64,000 nt of DNA from JAUVZF01 sp964539385 (GCA_964539385.1 CAZIJC010000001.1:62001-126000), one strand, 5' to 3'. Counted from the first letter of the stretch, positions 7,244 through 16,252 are shown. The notes: generated from the sequence alone by a model not told the origin. Numbers and translations are program-made.

Positions 7244-10201
7244 ATGAGGTCACCTGGTTCGGTCCTGATCGTCGTGCTTGGCCTGCTCGCCATCCTGGCG
7301 GTCGTGGGCCTCACGTTCGTGACGATGAGCAGCATCGACCGCCGCAGCGCCGCCAACTTCGCCCTCCAGAGCCAGTTCATGCTGGCTGCCGACGGCACCG
7401 TCGACTACGTCTGCCACCACCTCATCCAGGACCTCTGGTACTATGACCCCAAGACCGAACTCTACCACGACCGCCTTCTGACCAACCAGAACGGCGGGGC
7501 CGGCGAGGAAGTGCCACTGGCCCGAAACGAGCCTTTCGATTGCCCGAGGCTCGAGTACGACCCCTGGCTGTCGACCACGCCGAACGGCGAGTCGATTCCC
7601 GACACAGGCCAGTTCTCCTACGGCAACCAGGGCGGCGCCCACTACGGCCTGACCGCTTGGGGCCTCGGTACGCCCCAGAATCAGCGCCCCAACAACCTCG
7701 GCTGGCCGACCAACCGCCAGGTCCGGCCGTACACCCAAGGCAACGGACACGGCGTCTGGATTCCCCATCTGTCGTTCCCGTTCGACGTCGGCCTCATCCG
7801 CGTCAGCGTCACCGTCCTGGACCACGGGGCCATGACCAACCTGAATGCCCACGGCAGGAACAGCAACAGCGTCCAGGAGTGCGACAGGTACGGGTACCTC
7901 GTCAGCGACGTGGACCCGTCGCATTTTGCCTTCAACGTCGAGGCTCTGCTGAACGGCTCCGGCTACCCGCCCGGCCTGTGGAGCGGGCAAGACAAGCCGT
8001 ATAACGATCATCTGTACGAGGCCATCGCCGAGAACCCCGGCCGCTACGGCGATAAGCCGTTCACCCTGGACGAGGAGTTTGAACTGAGGCGCCTTATCGG
8101 CACGCATTTCCAGAGCCGCCTGGAGAGATTCGGCGGTGGCAACCTGGATTCCGCACCCGACACGGCCAGCGACACGAAAGCCCGGAAGCGCCTCAGCCTG
8201 ACAACCGTCAGTTGGACCAGCGAGGTGCGACCCGACTACGAGGACCCAACCGGCCAGATACGCGACGTCGTCTCTCCGCTGCCCAGAGAAACGGCGGACG
8301 CCGCGCTGCAGACCACAGACTGGTCCCCGCGCAAGATCGACCTGAACCTCGACGAGCCCGCCGAGATCCGAAAGGCGCTGAGGTACGGCTACGTTTTTGA
8401 TTTCGATCCGAGCGCTACCGACGACCCCAAGACAAAATTGGTCAATCAACTGGTCGCCAACATCGACGCGTTCCGCGACGGCAGCGACGACAAGGACCCC
8501 ATCACGAGTTGCCCCGGCGCGGATAGCGCAGTCGGGGCGGCCCCACAGCCCGTCTTCAGCAAGATCGAGGTGCATAGAGAGCCGGAAATCGATGCGAGCG
8601 GCGACGCAACGTCCATGAAGTGGACGATCAAAGTCCAGATCATCAGCCCCTGGCCCGGCAACGTCTATGGCGACATGGGAGGGCTTAGAGTCGAGAACGT
8701 TAGCCTGAAGCCCGTTGAGAGACAGGGGAGTACCGAGAACATAGATTTTGACAAGATATTCCCCGAGGAAGACACGATGCCCCCGGACCCCACAAGCAAG
8801 CCGTGGGTCTATACGGCCGAGTTGACGACCGATAAGGACCCACTGACGGGTAAGTTCGAACTCTATACCGCCCACCTGGACAAGATACAACTTGTGGCCG
8901 CCGGCGCGGTCCTCGACGAGATCGACGCCTCCGTGCTGAACGACCTTTGCACGGAGGGCGACATGGGCATGTCGAAGACCGAATCGAAGTGGCGCATGAT
9001 CCACCGCGAGCAAGAGAAGCGCCCCCCCGAAGCAGGAGGAGCACCGGACCCCAAGGACAGCATTTGGGTGGTTTACATCGGCGATTGGAAAGACCAGGCA
9101 GGGGACATCACCCAGTTCGCTTTCGCCAACAAGCCGCCCGGTGCGATCCCCATCTGGTTTCTACGCTCCGTCGGCAGCCGACTCCGACCGAACCTGCACG
9201 AAAAGGGCCTGCCCCCGTACCCGATGCAGAACGTTGTGCGGCAGGGCGGTACCGGTGCCAACCATCCGTTCCGGGCCTTCGCCCGCGTCGGCGACCTCAA
9301 CCAGGTCCTCTGCCCCAGGCTGGAAGACATCCAGGCGGCGCAGGGAGACAACGGCGAAGAGAGACACTTCTTCTGGCCATGGGTACCGAGGGTCGCCAGG
9401 GCCGCCACAAGGATTGCGGAGCAAGGCTCGGACCTTATCCGCGAAGAAAAAAGACTGAAATTCGACTGGAACGACCCCACGCTCCCCATGCCCGGCAACT
9501 GCAGCCGCATGAACGCCGCAAACGTCCTCTGCGTAGGCGGGCCGTGGCTCGATGAACTCGACAACGACGGCGACGGCACGATCGATGATGTCAAACCCGA
9601 CCCGGCGCCTCCCGGGTGGAGCCAGGCTCCCCCCGCCGACAGAGGCATGAGCCCCGATCAAGCCGTGGGCGACGAGGGTGGCGATGGCCGCTTCGGCGGA
9701 CCCGAACTCAGGGTCGCCGGAAAGATCAACCTCAACACCGCCACCGACGACACCCTCAGGGCACTCGCCAAGGGCGTGGATCTGCCCGACGCAGGCATGT
9801 CAGAGACGCAATTCGTCAATGCCGTGAGGACCAGACGCGCTGACACCGACCGCGAGCCCATGGGCAGCCCGGTTGAGGTATTCAAAAACCACCTCGACGC
9901 AGAAAACGGAGTCACCCAGGCTGACGCCACGAGTAAACTCCAGCAACGCGACCTCGTCTTCACGCGGATATCGAATATCGCCACCCTTCGCAGCGACACG
10001 TTCTCCATCTACGGCACGATCGAGTACGGCCTCATCCAGGGCGACAACCCGCCGAACAACACGTCGTTCCAGGCGATGCGGCGGCGGCGGTTCTGGGCCC
10101 TGGTGGACCGCAGCCCGTGCCTCGCATACTACCCCGGCCTTCGCGGCCGCGACCCGAAGTTCATCCGCCCGCGCATCCTGAATTTCCAGTGGCTCGACTG
10201 A
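7244..10201 (+). CDS. Very large GspK/PilX-like minor pseudopilin
   Basis: A 985-residue protein beginning MRSPGSVLIVVLGLLAIL, the Glu-less N-terminal helix typical of GspK/PilX, which caps the pseudopilus tip. Family members are usually about 300-350 residues, so this one is some three times larger. Near residue 829 there is INLNTATDDTLRAL, matching the helix-hairpin-helix segment of GspK, and near residue 773 a calcium-loop-like DNDGDGTIDD. The intervening regions are not recognised. The ATG at 7244 follows AAGGAG by 5 nt. An earlier in-frame ATG at 7223 overlaps the ribosome binding site and is rejected. No secretion ATPase, secretin or prepilin peptidase gene is in the window. Confidence 0.8.
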   Translation: MRSPGSVLIVVLGLLAILAVVGLTFVTMSSIDRRSAANFALQSQFMLAADGTVDYVCHHLIQDLWYYDPKTELYHDRLLTNQNGGAGEEVPLARNEPFDCPRLEYDPWLSTTPNGESIPDTGQFSYGNQGGAHYGLTAWGLGTPQNQRPNNLGWPTNRQVRPYTQGNGHGVWIPHLSFPFDVGLIRVSVTVLDHGAMTNLNAHGRNSNSVQECDRYGYLVSDVDPSHFAFNVEALLNGSGYPPGLWSGQDKPYNDHLYEAIAENPGRYGDKPFTLDEEFELRRLIGTHFQSRLERFGGGNLDSAPDTASDTKARKRLSLTTVSWTSEVRPDYEDPTGQIRDVVSPLPRETADAALQTTDWSPRKIDLNLDEPAEIRKALRYGYVFDFDPSATDDPKTKLVNQLVANIDAFRDGSDDKDPITSCPGADSAVGAAPQPVFSKIEVHREPEIDASGDATSMKWTIKVQIISPWPGNVYGDMGGLRVENVSLKPVERQGSTENIDFDKIFPEEDTMPPDPTSKPWVYTAELTTDKDPLTGKFELYTAHLDKIQLVAAGAVLDEIDASVLNDLCTEGDMGMSKTESKWRMIHREQEKRPPEAGGAPDPKDSIWVVYIGDWKDQAGDITQFAFANKPPGAIPIWFLRSVGSRLRPNLHEKGLPPYPMQNVVRQGGTGANHPFRAFARVGDLNQVLCPRLEDIQAAQGDNGEERHFFWPWVPRVARAATRIAEQGSDLIREEKRLKFDWNDPTLPMPGNCSRMNAANVLCVGGPWLDELDNDGDGTIDDVKPDPAPPGWSQAPPADRGMSPDQAVGDEGGDGRFGGPELRVAGKINLNTATDDTLRALAKGVDLPDAGMSETQFVNAVRTRRADTDREPMGSPVEVFKNHLDAENGVTQADATSKLQQRDLVFTRISNIATLRSDTFSIYGTIEYGLIQGDNPPNNTSFQAMRRRRFWALVDRSPCLAYYPGLRGRDPKFIRPRILNFQWLD

Positions 10202-10212
10202 GCCCTGTTATC

Positions 10213-10242
10213 TTGTCATCCTGAGCGAGTCCTGCCTATAAT
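10213..10242 (+). promoter_or_regulatory. Promoter of the VWA gene, leaderless arrangement
   Basis: TTGTCA (10213-10218) and a perfect TATAAT (10237-10242) are 18 nt apart. Only 7 nt separate TATAAT from the ATG at 10250, so transcription should begin at or next to the start codon. No ribosome binding site is present. The -35 box lies in a remnant of the dispersed GTCATTCC-type repeat. Confidence 0.7.
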
Positions 10243-10249
10243 CACACTC

Positions 10250-12748
10250 ATGGACCTCGTGCGTCTGGTCAGCCCGTGGGTGCTCGCCGGCCTGCTGCCG
10301 CTCTGGGCACTTATCCTGCATGCCGTGCTCGCGTCCGGCCGGCGTCGCGACGGTGCGCCCGCTCGCGCCGCCCTGGCCTGCCTCGCGGCCGCTCTGCTGG
10401 CGGCGGCATTGGCCGGACCATCGGTTCGCGTCTCGCGCGAAGGGGTCTGTCCGGTCGTTCTCGCTCGCGACGTCTCCCCCAGCATGTCGGCGGCCACCGG
10501 CAAGAAGTCCCCCGCCGAGACCCTCGCCCCGTGGACCGCCGCCCTGCCACTCGGACAGGTCATCCTGCACCCCTTCACGGACGGCGCCGCGACGGATATC
10601 GAGCGCGGCATCGAGGCGGCCGCACGAACACTGCCCGACGCACCAGGCATCCTCCTGCTTTACACCGACGCCCGCCAGACGCACGGCGACGCCGTTGCCG
10701 CCGCCACCCGCATGGCCGCCGCGGGTATCCAGGTCCACGCCATCATGCCCGACCTGCGTCCGCGCGACGTCGCGATTACCTCACTGGCCCCTGTGGGCGA
10801 GGCGGTCCCGGGCCGACCCGTCCGCGTTCGGGTCCAACTCGCCTCGACCGTCCGGGCCAAGGCGCAGGTCGTCCTCGCGCGTCCGGCCGCCGGCGAGCGG
10901 CCGGAGCGAACCTGGCGCCGCCGGGTGACGGTCGATCCCGTCGCGGGCGCCGTCCTGCTCTTTGACGACGCCGCCCTGCCCTCCGGCCTGTACCGCTACG
11001 ACGCCGAGGTCCGCACGTCCGACGACTGCTGCTCCGAGAACGACCGGGCGGCGTGCGCCGTGCGAGTCGGCCGCCCACAGGAGATCCTCTACGTCCACGG
11101 CCCGGATGAGCCCGCTCCGCTCGCGACCATCCTCGCCAGGAACGCTCCCACCGACGCCCGGCTGCGGACCGTTCCGGCCGCCTCAGGGGTCACCGTCGCA
11201 GGCGCCTCGGTCGTGGTTCTCGACAACGTGTCGGCCTGGACGCTCGGCACGCGAGCCTGCCACATCCTGGCCCGCCGCGTCACGGACGGCGGGGTGGGCC
11301 TGCTCGTCCTGGGCGGCGATGCGGCCTTTGCCGCCGGCGGGTACGCCGAGTCGCCGCTCGAGGACCTTCTGCCCGTCAGCAGCCGCACGGGCGACCGGCC
11401 GCCGCTTGACATGGTCCTCGTCGTGGACGCGAGCGGTTCGATGAACGAGACGGTCGGTGGCGTCCGCAAACTCGCCCTCGCCAAGCAGGCGGTGCTGGCG
11501 CTTCGGCCGGCCCTGGCCGATGCCGACCGCATCGGCATCGTCGCTTTTGCCGGCGAGCCCCGCGTCGTCTCGCCTCTCGCGCCGGCCGCCAGGTGGGACG
11601 ACCTGCGGGCACGGCTGGTGGCCATCCAGGCGGGCGGCGGCACGCGAATCACCCCCGCCGTCGAGGCGGCCGCCGACCTGTTTGCCCCTCCCCAGGAAGG
11701 CGACACCCAAGTCCGTCACCTTATGCTGCTGAGCGATGGTCGAAGCGAGGACTTCGACGCGGCCCGCCTGACCCTCCTTTGCCGCCGGCGCCGCGTGAGC
11801 GCCAGCGCCGTCGCGACGGGGGCCGACGCCCAGCGCGATCACCTCGGCCGCCTAGCACGTGAGACCGGCGGACGTCTCTACGCGGGCGGCGATCTCGGCC
11901 GCCTGGCCGAAACGTTTCTCAAGGACATGGCGTTTGCGCGCGGCGAGGGACTGCACAAGGTCATCCGCGCAACCGTGTGGGGCCGGCCGCAGCCCATCTG
12001 GAAAACCACTGCGCCTGCGCTTCCGCCCGTCCCGGCCCACAACGTTACCAGGGCCAAGCAAGGCGCGGACCTGCACTGGGTCACCGGCCCGCGCGAAGGC
12101 GAGACCGACGCTTCGCCGCTGCTCGCCTCCTGGCGGCGCGGCCTTGGGAAGGTGGCGGCCATGCCGTGGCCCGTCGGGACGGGGGGCGAGGAGTGGTTGA
12201 GCGAAGAAGCGGCGCCGTCGCATTTCGCGCGGCTGCTGGCGTGGCTCTCCGCCACGACCCTGCCGACCGACTGGTCGGCCCGTTTGATTCGCGTCAGCGG
12301 CGGGTGGCGGGTCCGGGCCGAGGAACGCACCGAAGCGATCGGCAGATCCTCAGCGCGGTTCGTCGCAACGCCGCTCGGTGACTCTTCCGGCGACCTGCCG
12401 CCACTCGTTCTGCGGCAGATGGCGCCGGGAATCCACGAGGCAGAGGTCGGGGCGGGCGGCGGCGCGGTCGTTGTCGTTCACCGCCGGGATGACTCCCGCG
12501 CAGCGGTTTCCCTGTCGGCGCCGGGCCGTCCGCCACGGGAGTTCGAGCACCTTGGCGTGGACCGGGCGAAACTGGCGGCCATCGTCAAGGCGGGGGGAGG
12601 ACGGGTCCACACCTCGCCCGGCTCGCTCATCCAGGCCGTCGAACGAATCCGGGTGAGAGGCTACAAACCGGTGGGCATCCACTTCGTCTGGGCGGCCGCG
12701 GCGGTGGTAGTCCTTCAGGTAATCCTTCGGCTACTTGGGCGCCTGTAG
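10250..12748 (+). CDS. Membrane-anchored von Willebrand factor A domain protein (BatA-like)
   Basis: An 832-residue protein with two N-terminal membrane helices (residues about 8-25 and 42-60) and one C-terminal helix, an arrangement common in planctomycete 'double-transmembrane' VWA proteins. A first VWA-like region after residue 65 has a degenerate DVSPSM. The second has a full metal-dependent adhesion site: Asp393 and following residues in DASGS, Thr465 in GGGTRIT and a later Asp in LLSDGRS. A glutamine-amidotransferase-like fold between and after the VWA units, as in relatives, is possible but not proven. Such proteins usually mediate protein-protein contacts at the membrane. It lies 48 nt after the pseudopilin genes but has its own promoter. 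Confidence 0.87.
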   Translation: MDLVRLVSPWVLAGLLPLWALILHAVLASGRRRDGAPARAALACLAAALLAAALAGPSVRVSREGVCPVVLARDVSPSMSAATGKKSPAETLAPWTAALPLGQVILHPFTDGAATDIERGIEAAARTLPDAPGILLLYTDARQTHGDAVAAATRMAAAGIQVHAIMPDLRPRDVAITSLAPVGEAVPGRPVRVRVQLASTVRAKAQVVLARPAAGERPERTWRRRVTVDPVAGAVLLFDDAALPSGLYRYDAEVRTSDDCCSENDRAACAVRVGRPQEILYVHGPDEPAPLATILARNAPTDARLRTVPAASGVTVAGASVVVLDNVSAWTLGTRACHILARRVTDGGVGLLVLGGDAAFAAGGYAESPLEDLLPVSSRTGDRPPLDMVLVVDASGSMNETVGGVRKLALAKQAVLALRPALADADRIGIVAFAGEPRVVSPLAPAARWDDLRARLVAIQAGGGTRITPAVEAAADLFAPPQEGDTQVRHLMLLSDGRSEDFDAARLTLLCRRRRVSASAVATGADAQRDHLGRLARETGGRLYAGGDLGRLAETFLKDMAFARGEGLHKVIRATVWGRPQPIWKTTAPALPPVPAHNVTRAKQGADLHWVTGPREGETDASPLLASWRRGLGKVAAMPWPVGTGGEEWLSEEAAPSHFARLLAWLSATTLPTDWSARLIRVSGGWRVRAEERTEAIGRSSARFVATPLGDSSGDLPPLVLRQMAPGIHEAEVGAGGGAVVVVHRRDDSRAAVSLSAPGRPPREFEHLGVDRAKLAAIVKAGGGRVHTSPGSLIQAVERIRVRGYKPVGIHFVWAAAAVVVLQVILRLLGRL

Positions 12749-12757
12749 CGGCCAGCC

Positions 12758-13099
12758 TCACAGACAAGACGGCGAGACACTCTTCGAGAGATCGTTCTCG
12801 GTGATGACGACGATGACGCTCTTCCAGTCGCCCATATCCGTGATGCGGCGGATGTAGCCGCGCTGCTTGACCACACGGCTCCGCGGCCCGTTCGGACGCG
12901 GGTTCGGAATCTTCATTTCCAGCCACACGTCCAGCCCTTCCGAAACCGCCGCCGGCGGCGGGCCGACCACCTTCACGCCGCACGGCGTCAGGTCCGCCGA
13001 CCGCCCCTTGAAAATAACCCTGCCGGTCTTGTCCTTCAGCACGACCGGACAAGTGAATGACACCCGCTCGTGCCGGCGCCGATTCTGAACGTGAAGCAT
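12758..13099 (-). CDS. PilZ-domain protein (c-di-GMP receptor)
   Basis: A 113-residue single-domain protein. The N-terminal RRRHER gives the RxxxR motif, and SADLTPCGVK about 30 residues later fits the D/NxSxxG motif with Thr in place of Ser; together these bind cyclic di-GMP. Stand-alone PilZ proteins relay c-di-GMP to motility, secretion or exopolysaccharide machines. The gene is convergent with the VWA gene (9 nt between stops), so a link with the pseudopilin cluster is plausible but unproven. The ATG at 13099 follows GGGGGTG. A longer in-frame extension lacks similarity. The 168-nt gap upstream holds a perfect TTTGCGCAAA palindrome (13159-13168). Confidence 0.85.
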   Translation of the reverse strand: MLHVQNRRRHERVSFTCPVVLKDKTGRVIFKGRSADLTPCGVKVVGPPPAAVSEGLDVWLEMKIPNPRPNGPRSRVVKQRGYIRRITDMGDWKSVIVVITENDLSKSVSPSCL

Positions 13100-13267
13100 T
13101 GTCACACCCCCTAGAATAGGGCCCGCACCCGGCAGCACACGTCACCGCCGATGCCATCTTTGCGCAAAGGTCCTATCGGCGCAGGAGAAGCACGTGCTTA
13201 AAGGAAATCGGCCTACGCCGCGGCGCATGCGGCGACACCTTGGCAAGAGGCGCCTCCCGCGCCCGCT

Positions 13268-15091
13268 CTACCGCGCCGCCGCGCCGCGGGCATCGAGATA
13301 GATCATGAGGATCGCCTGGTCGGCGGGGCCGATGCCGGCGATACGGCTTGCCTGGCCGAGCGACCGCGGGCGAACGCGGGCCAGTTTCTCGCGGGCCTCC
13401 GTCCGAAGGTGGGGAACCTGCGAGTAATCCATGTCGGGCGGCATCGGCCGGTCCTCCATCCGACGGGCCCGCTGCACCTGCGCCTCCTGCCGCACGAGGT
13501 ACCCGGCGTATTTCGTCTCGATCTCGACCTGACGGGCCGCCTCGTCGGAGATGTCGAGCAACGCCAGGTCCGGCGCCTCACCCACGAGCGTCTGCCACGT
13601 GACCTCCGGCCGCCGCAGCAGACTATCGAGCGTCCGTCCGCCGCGTCGCACGCGCCGCAGCACCGCCTGGGCCGACGCGATCTGCCGCTCCTTTTCCCGG
13701 ACCCGCCGCCACGCGGCGTCCGAGACGAGGCCGACCTCTCGACCGACAGGCGCGAGACGCCGATCGGCGTTGTCGTGGCGCAGCAGCAGCCGATACTCCG
13801 CGAGGCTCGTAAACATCCGGTACGGCTCTTCCGTGCCCTTCGTCACGAGGTCATCGACAAGAACGCCGATGTAAGCCTGGTCGCGTCGCAGGACGACCGG
13901 GTCGCGGCCCGCCAGCGCCCGGGCGGCGTTGATGCCGGCCAAAAGACCCTGCCCGGCCGCCTCTTCGTAGCCGCTCGTGCCGTTGATCTGCCCGGCCAGG
14001 TAGAGCCCGGAGACGACCTTCGACTCCAGCGTGGCCTGCGTCTGCGTGGGCGGCACGAAATCGTACTCAATCGCATAACCGTACCGGAGGATCTTCGCTC
14101 CCTCCATGCCGGGGATACCGTGAACGATTCGGTCCTGAAGGTCCTCAGGCACACTCGTTGCGATACCGTTGCAGTACACGACGTGGGTGTTGCGTCCCTC
14201 GGGCTCCAGGAACACCAGGTGATGGTCCCGGTCGGGGAACCGGACGACCTTGACCTCGATGCTCGGGCAGTATCGCGGCCCGGTGGAGGTAATCTGGCCG
14301 GAATACAGCGGCGCCCGGCCGAGGTTCGCGAGGATCGCCTCATGTATGGCGGGCGTCGTCCGCGTCAGCCAGCACGAGACGCCGTCGAACGGCTCGCCGC
14401 CCGAGTCGAAGGCGAACCGCACGGGTTCCGGATCGCCGGGCTGCTCAGTCAGAGAGCGATAGTCGAGTGTGCGGCCGTCCACGCGCGGCGGCGTGCCGGT
14501 CTTGAGGCGGCCGAGGCGGACGCCCAACTGCTGGAGGCTGTCCGAGAGACGCTCGGCCGCCGGCTCACCAAACCGCCCGCCGGACCACGCCCGGCTGCCC
14601 AGATGGAGCATGCCTCGCAGAAACGTGCCGGTCGTCAGGACAACGGCGCGAGCGCGATACGCGCGGCCGCTTCCACACCGGATGCCGGCAACCCGGTCGC
14701 CGTGTGTCAGGATCCCGGCGGCAGCGTCCTCGATGATCGACAGATTCTGCTGGCGCCCCAGGACCTCCTGCATGGCGCGGGCGTAACCCCGGCGGTCGCA
14801 CTGTGCCCGCGGGCTTTGGACGGCAGGCCCCTTGCTGCGGTTCAGCAGGCGGTACTGAATGGCGGCGGCGTCGGCTACACGTGCCATTTCGCCGCCGAGG
14901 GCGTCGATTTCGCGGACGATCTGGCCCTTCGCCAGCCCGCCGATCGCCGGGTTGCACGACATCTCGGCGATGCGGTCTTTGCGGATCGTCACGAGGGCGG
15001 TCCGCGCCCCCAGCCGCGCCGCCGCCAGCGCCGACTCGCAGCCGGCGTGTCCGCCTCCCACCACCACGATATCGAAGGTCGGCTCTTCCAC
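13268..15091 (-). CDS. mnmG: tRNA uridine-5-carboxymethylaminomethyl modification enzyme MnmG (GidA)
   Basis: FAD-dependent subunit that, with the GTPase MnmE, installs cmnm5U34 in tRNA wobble positions. The protein shows the FAD-binding VVVGGGHAGCE, MSCNPAIGGLAKGQ and the second conserved region GTFLRGMLHLG. It ends with the helical SLGQASRIAGIGPADQAIL region that binds tRNA and MnmE. With the GTG start at 15091 it has 607 residues, and FDIVVVGGG sits as in characterised members. An ATG at 15130 would add 13 residues, but the TATAAT -10 box overlaps that codon, so the transcript probably begins downstream of it. A run from start to stop without breaks indicates a functional gene. No mnmE is adjacent. 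Confidence 0.95.
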   Translation of the reverse strand: MEEPTFDIVVVGGGHAGCESALAAARLGARTALVTIRKDRIAEMSCNPAIGGLAKGQIVREIDALGGEMARVADAAAIQYRLLNRSKGPAVQSPRAQCDRRGYARAMQEVLGRQQNLSIIEDAAAGILTHGDRVAGIRCGSGRAYRARAVVLTTGTFLRGMLHLGSRAWSGGRFGEPAAERLSDSLQQLGVRLGRLKTGTPPRVDGRTLDYRSLTEQPGDPEPVRFAFDSGGEPFDGVSCWLTRTTPAIHEAILANLGRAPLYSGQITSTGPRYCPSIEVKVVRFPDRDHHLVFLEPEGRNTHVVYCNGIATSVPEDLQDRIVHGIPGMEGAKILRYGYAIEYDFVPPTQTQATLESKVVSGLYLAGQINGTSGYEEAAGQGLLAGINAARALAGRDPVVLRRDQAYIGVLVDDLVTKGTEEPYRMFTSLAEYRLLLRHDNADRRLAPVGREVGLVSDAAWRRVREKERQIASAQAVLRRVRRGGRTLDSLLRRPEVTWQTLVGEAPDLALLDISDEAARQVEIETKYAGYLVRQEAQVQRARRMEDRPMPPDMDYSQVPHLRTEAREKLARVRPRSLGQASRIAGIGPADQAILMIYLDARGAAAR

Positions 15092-15128
15092 TGCCCTTGC
15101 ATCCCTCAGGTGCGTCTCAGGTGGCGGC

Positions 15129-15157
15129 ATTATACACCCGCCAGCCGGTGCAACCAA
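15129..15157 (-). promoter_or_regulatory. Sigma-70-type promoter of mnmG
   Basis: On the minus strand TTGGTT (plus coordinates 15152-15157) and a perfect TATAAT (15129-15134) are 17 nt apart. The -10 box overlaps the ATG at 15130, arguing that mnmG translation starts further in, at the GTG at 15091. Confidence 0.65.
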
Positions 15158-15307
15158 GCCGGGCGGCGCGCCACACTTCGCGCGGCGGGTCTGCGGCCCC
15201 GGCGAGCCACAGGCTCTCCGGCGTGCCAGAATGGCAGGGCCTCAAGGCCAAAACCGCCCATACGGCATACAGAACCCCCTGTCGCCGCCCAGGAACGGCC
15301 ATGCGTT

Positions 15308-15322
15308 TGGCATCAACTTTGC
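15308..15322 (+). promoter_or_regulatory. Putative sigma-54 (-24/-12) promoter before the sHSP-lon cluster
   Basis: TGGCATC-AACT-TTGC gives the diagnostic GG (15309-15310) and GC (15321-15322) doublets separated by exactly 10 nt. This matches the sigma-54 consensus (TGGCAC-N5-TTGC) except for one base. The predicted start near 15334 leaves a leader of about 40 nt with AAGGAGG before the ATG at 15375. An enhancer-binding site was not identified. Confidence 0.6.
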
Positions 15323-15374
15323 ATTTTTGTAAAGCGCAGGCACAAGGAAGCACGACAAGGCAAGGAGGACGGAC

Positions 15375-15830
15375 ATGGCTATGAAGGCATGGGTACCAGC
15401 AGCGGGACCTTTCGCCCAACTTCAGCGCGAAATGAACCGCGTGTTCGATTCCGTTTTCGGACGGCACTTCCAGCCGGTAGGCCGCATACGCTCCGGCTAT
15501 GTGTATCCACCCACGAACGTCCGGGAGACCGACGACACCTACACGGTGCAGTGCGAGGTCCCCGGTCTGGAAATGGCCGACCTGGAGGTGTACGTAACCG
15601 GCGATCAGTTGACCGTTTCGGGCTCGCGCACCAGCAGGTTCCCGGAGGAAGAGGTCACGCTGCACCGCCGGGAGCGTGACTGCGGCCGGTTCAGCCGGGC
15701 GGTCACGCTGCCCGGTCCGGTGGACAGCAGCGGGACGGAGGCAACGCTCGCCGACGGCATCCTGACGGTCCGCATCCCGAAAACGGAGGAAGCGAAACCG
15801 AAACGCGTCGAGGTCCACGTCGGAGACTGA
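15375..15830 (+). CDS. Small heat-shock protein (Hsp20/alpha-crystallin), copy 1
   Basis: A 151-residue ATP-independent holdase with an amphipathic N-terminal arm (MNRVFDSVFG) and an alpha-crystallin domain from about residue 45. The domain starts PPTNVRETDDTYTVQCEVPG and ends in GILTVRIPK, the conserved G-I-L-x-x-x-x-P signature. The C-terminal VEVHV may act as the I/V-x-I/V oligomer anchor. AAGGAGG precedes the ATG. It is first of four paralogous sHSP genes in the same orientation and lies behind a sigma-54-like promoter. sHSPs bind unfolding proteins under heat or oxidative stress and pass them to ATP-dependent chaperones or proteases. Confidence 0.93.
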   Translation: MAMKAWVPAAGPFAQLQREMNRVFDSVFGRHFQPVGRIRSGYVYPPTNVRETDDTYTVQCEVPGLEMADLEVYVTGDQLTVSGSRTSRFPEEEVTLHRRERDCGRFSRAVTLPGPVDSSGTEATLADGILTVRIPKTEEAKPKRVEVHVGD

Positions 15831-15862
15831 CGCGGCACACCACAGGCAGGGAGGTACGAACC

Positions 15863-16252
15863 ATGACCAAGCCAATTGACGCAACGGTTGAGACGAACCA
15901 CGATCCGCTCGAGCCGCCGGAGAGTTACTTCGTCCCGGCCACGGACGTGTACGAGACAGCGGACGAACTGACGCTGGTCGCCGAGATGCCGGGCATCAAG
16001 GCGGACGGCCTGTCCGTAACCGTCGAGGACAACGTTCTGGTGATCCGCGGCAAGCCGGGGGCGAAGAGCGAGGCCGGCGGCGAGGTGCTCCTGAAGGAGT
16101 TCACGGGCGGCGAGTTCTACCGGGCCTTTCAACTGCCGGCCGACTACGACACCGAGAAGATGGAGGCCGGCCTGCGGCAGGGCGTCCTGACGCTCAGGCT
16201 GCCCAGGTCCGAGAGGCTCAAGCCCCGGCGCATCGAGGTCAAGGTGGAATAG
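15863..16252 (+). CDS. Small heat-shock protein (Hsp20/alpha-crystallin), copy 2
   Basis: A 129-residue sHSP that is mostly alpha-crystallin domain. It opens PATDVYETADELTLVAEMPG, has GGEFYRAFQLP in the centre and GVLTLRLPRSE near the end. The N-terminal arm is short (about 25 residues), so its oligomers may differ from those of copy 1. GGGAGG lies upstream of the ATG. It begins 32 nt after copy 1 and is probably co-transcribed. Sequence differences from copies 1, 3 and 4 are large, so these are old paralogs rather than a recent tandem duplication. Confidence 0.92.
   Translation: MTKPIDATVETNHDPLEPPESYFVPATDVYETADELTLVAEMPGIKADGLSVTVEDNVLVIRGKPGAKSEAGGEVLLKEFTGGEFYRAFQLPADYDTEKMEAGLRQGVLTLRLPRSERLKPRRIEVKVE

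Noticed and set aside
13409..15679. 756-codon open frame on the plus strand
   Set aside because: Antisense to mnmG and running into the first sHSP. No domain is recognisable and it is rich in Arg/Gly/Pro, as expected from a shadow frame.
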